NCBI GenBank assembly: GCA_009923345.1
Contig: RFTR01000097.1
Location: 1-7,410, forward strand
DNA from: Betaproteobacteria bacterium
GTDB taxonomy: Bacteria; Pseudomonadota; Gammaproteobacteria; Burkholderiales; Burkholderiaceae_C
Direction of reading: 5' to 3'
Length of the DNA stretch: 7,410 bases
Shown: piece after piece, positions 6,660-7,410 of the stretch
Layout of the letters: each line of letters starts with the position of its first letter
How positions within the stretch are numbered: the stretch's first letter is position 1
Program-made: the position numbers and the translations under genes
The notes under the pieces: model-generated
Told to the model about the DNA's origin: nothing
What the model saw: only the letters and a program-made list of their open reading frames with translations
The model's database searches: none

Positions 6660-6680
6660 TGCACTCAAACTTTGAATGCA
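6660..6680 (-). repeat. 21-base near-perfect palindrome 3 nt before the riboswitch aptamer
   Basis: Arms of 10 bases around a single central base, 9 of 10 matching. In minus-strand RNA the odd pair is U-G and so still pairs; in plus-strand RNA it would be C-A. There is no U-run after it toward the riboswitch, so it is not a typical terminator for the upstream oxidoreductase gene. It could be a 5'-end hairpin of the operon mRNA or a DNA operator; the function is unknown. Confidence 0.5.
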
Positions 6681-6685
6681 GGTGT

Positions 6686-6691
6686 ATTCTA
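6686..6691 (-). promoter_or_regulatory. Possible -10 element of the riboswitch operon promoter
   Basis: TAGAAT (5 of 6 to TATAAT) on the minus strand within an AT-rich gap between the upstream gene stop and the aptamer. Start of transcription would fall near 6679, at the edge of the palindrome. No good -35 is found 16-18 nt upstream, so this is a weak call. TATATT at 6709-6704 is an alternative. Confidence 0.3.
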
Positions 6692-6732
6692 AAGTATCTT
6701 CGAAATATAGATATTCGTTAATCCTTTTTGAT

Positions 6733-7410
6733 TCATCGGCCTAAAGTCACGATGCGGCCAGTTTGTGCACTTGACTTTATAGCCTCTAGGGTTGCTGCAA
6801 TGTCTAAACTGGCAGCAGTAGTTTTAGTGATGGCTTCTATATCTTTTTCTCTAACGACCTGGGCAAACGCTTCCGCTGCAAACCTAAAACCACTGCCAGA
6901 GACCGAATGGATATCCTCGTAGGGAATGGTGTTGAGAATTCCCTTGCGAATGCGCATTTGACTGGGTAAGTAGTTCCATGGGTGTTCGTTGGTCTCACTG
7001 GTGTGGTTTAGGTACTCGGTCTCAATCGTTCCATGCGACCCCACAATCGTCGCCCGGCGGTGGGTGGCGCCATCCATGGCGCATGACATTTGCGCCCGGC
7101 GGCCATCTGCATAAATCAGCGTGGCCATCATGGCAATGTCTACGCCACTAGATGCCCAATTGGCATGGGCCATAACTTGTTGCGGGGCGCAACCCATGAC
7201 TAGTCGAATCAAACTTAAAGGGTAACTGCCAGCATCTAGCAAAGCACCGCCACCTAATTCCGGTTTCATGCGGATATTTGTTTCAGGGTTACCCACGGTA
7301 AAACCAAAACTGGTGTGCACACTTCGGATATGGCCAATTCCGGTGCCATCTGTCGCAGTAAGGTACTTGACCAAGTCGCCTGTTTGCGGTTGAAACCAGT
7401 AGGGATATGA
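6733..7410 (-). CDS. Gfo/Idh/MocA-family oxidoreductase, C-terminal part (5' end outside window)
   Basis: The minus-strand frame is open from the window edge to TGA at 6735-6733, showing 225 residues of the substrate-binding C-terminal domain. The TTG at 7374 is an internal Leu codon: in-frame sequence upstream (YPYWFQPQTGD) continues the family pattern, equivalent to the MYRFHPQ segment of sugar dehydrogenases. Other marks are PELGGGALLDAGSYPLSL (51-68) and the closing alpha/beta pattern ending TGRIVTLGR. These proteins use NAD(P) in an N-terminal Rossmann domain, not seen here, to oxidise or reduce sugars, inositols or related compounds. The GGGALLD-G-Y form is that of the xylose/dihydrodiol dehydrogenase-like branch. 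It lies upstream of the riboswitch in the same direction, with a 76-nt gap to the aptamer and no clear terminator, so read-through is possible, but nothing ties it to thiamine. Substrate unknown. Confidence 0.88.
   Translation of the reverse strand, partial: SYPYWFQPQTGDLVKYLTATDGTGIGHIRSVHTSFGFTVGNPETNIRMKPELGGGALLDAGSYPLSLIRLVMGCAPQQVMAHANWASSGVDIAMMATLIYADGRRAQMSCAMDGATHRRATIVGSHGTIETEYLNHTSETNEHPWNYLPSQMRIRKGILNTIPYEDIHSVSGSGFRFAAEAFAQVVREKDIEAITKTTAASLDIAATLEAIKSSAQTGRIVTLGR

Noticed and set aside
6701..6717. Imperfect dyad cgaaatatagatattcg in the AT-rich gap as an operator
   Set aside because: Symmetry needs a bulged base and AT-rich sequence produces such patterns easily; nothing else supports it.
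6728..6922. Plus-strand 64-codon open frame over the Gfo/Idh/MocA gene
   Set aside because: Lies wholly antisense to a well-supported gene, has no recognisable motif and is explained as a shadow of its codon pattern.
7372..7374. TTG as a real start for the Gfo/Idh/MocA protein
   Set aside because: The same frame is open to the window edge and the residues upstream match the family, so the gene is truncated and not starting here.

Overview
The window looks like chromosome of a beta-proteobacterium. My tentative placement is Burkholderiales, perhaps a Comamonadaceae-like freshwater lineage, from the protein style, moderate GC and dense gene packing; no rRNA or marker gene here proves it. No mobile element, tRNA, rRNA or CRISPR array is visible.

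Layout. The left end (1-619, + strand) is the 3' part of thiD, the hydroxymethylpyrimidine (HMP) kinase of thiamine synthesis. Everything else is on the minus strand. Reading down the minus strand, the window opens with the 3' part of a Gfo/Idh/MocA-type oxidoreductase (7410-6733). An AT-rich gap follows (6732-6657) with a possible promoter and a 21-base palindrome. Then comes a clear TPP riboswitch (6656-6570) with a 66-base leader. Behind it are six tightly packed genes: a LuxE-like acyl-protein synthetase (6503-5409), a LuxC-like acyl-CoA reductase (5412-3952), an ABC ATPase (3962-3177), an ABC permease (3180-2431), an ABC periplasmic binding protein (2410-1394) and a short-chain dehydrogenase/reductase (SDR, 1392-616). 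Four of the five junctions overlap or are separated by 1 nt, so this is almost certainly one operon. It runs head-on into thiD; the two stop codons overlap inside one TTAA.

How the genes may work together. TPP riboswitches normally shut off thiamine synthesis and uptake genes when TPP is plentiful. The ABC transporter is of the NitT/TauT/THI5-like type, which includes the thiamine-pyrimidine precursor importer ThiXYZ. LuxE and LuxC relatives activate a carboxylic acid (acyl-AMP, then thioester) and reduce it to an aldehyde; an SDR can reduce an aldehyde to an alcohol. No luciferase (luxAB) or thioesterase (luxD) gene is present. I infer a salvage route that imports an oxidised (carboxylate) form of a thiamine moiety and reduces it in two steps to the alcohol that the thiamine pathway uses. 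Candidate substrates are the pyrimidine-5-carboxylate form of HMP (ThiD, next door, would phosphorylate the product), thiazole-acetate giving hydroxyethylthiazole, or thiamine acetic acid. The riboswitch, gene order and catalytic motifs are seen in the sequence; the substrate and the pathway are inference.
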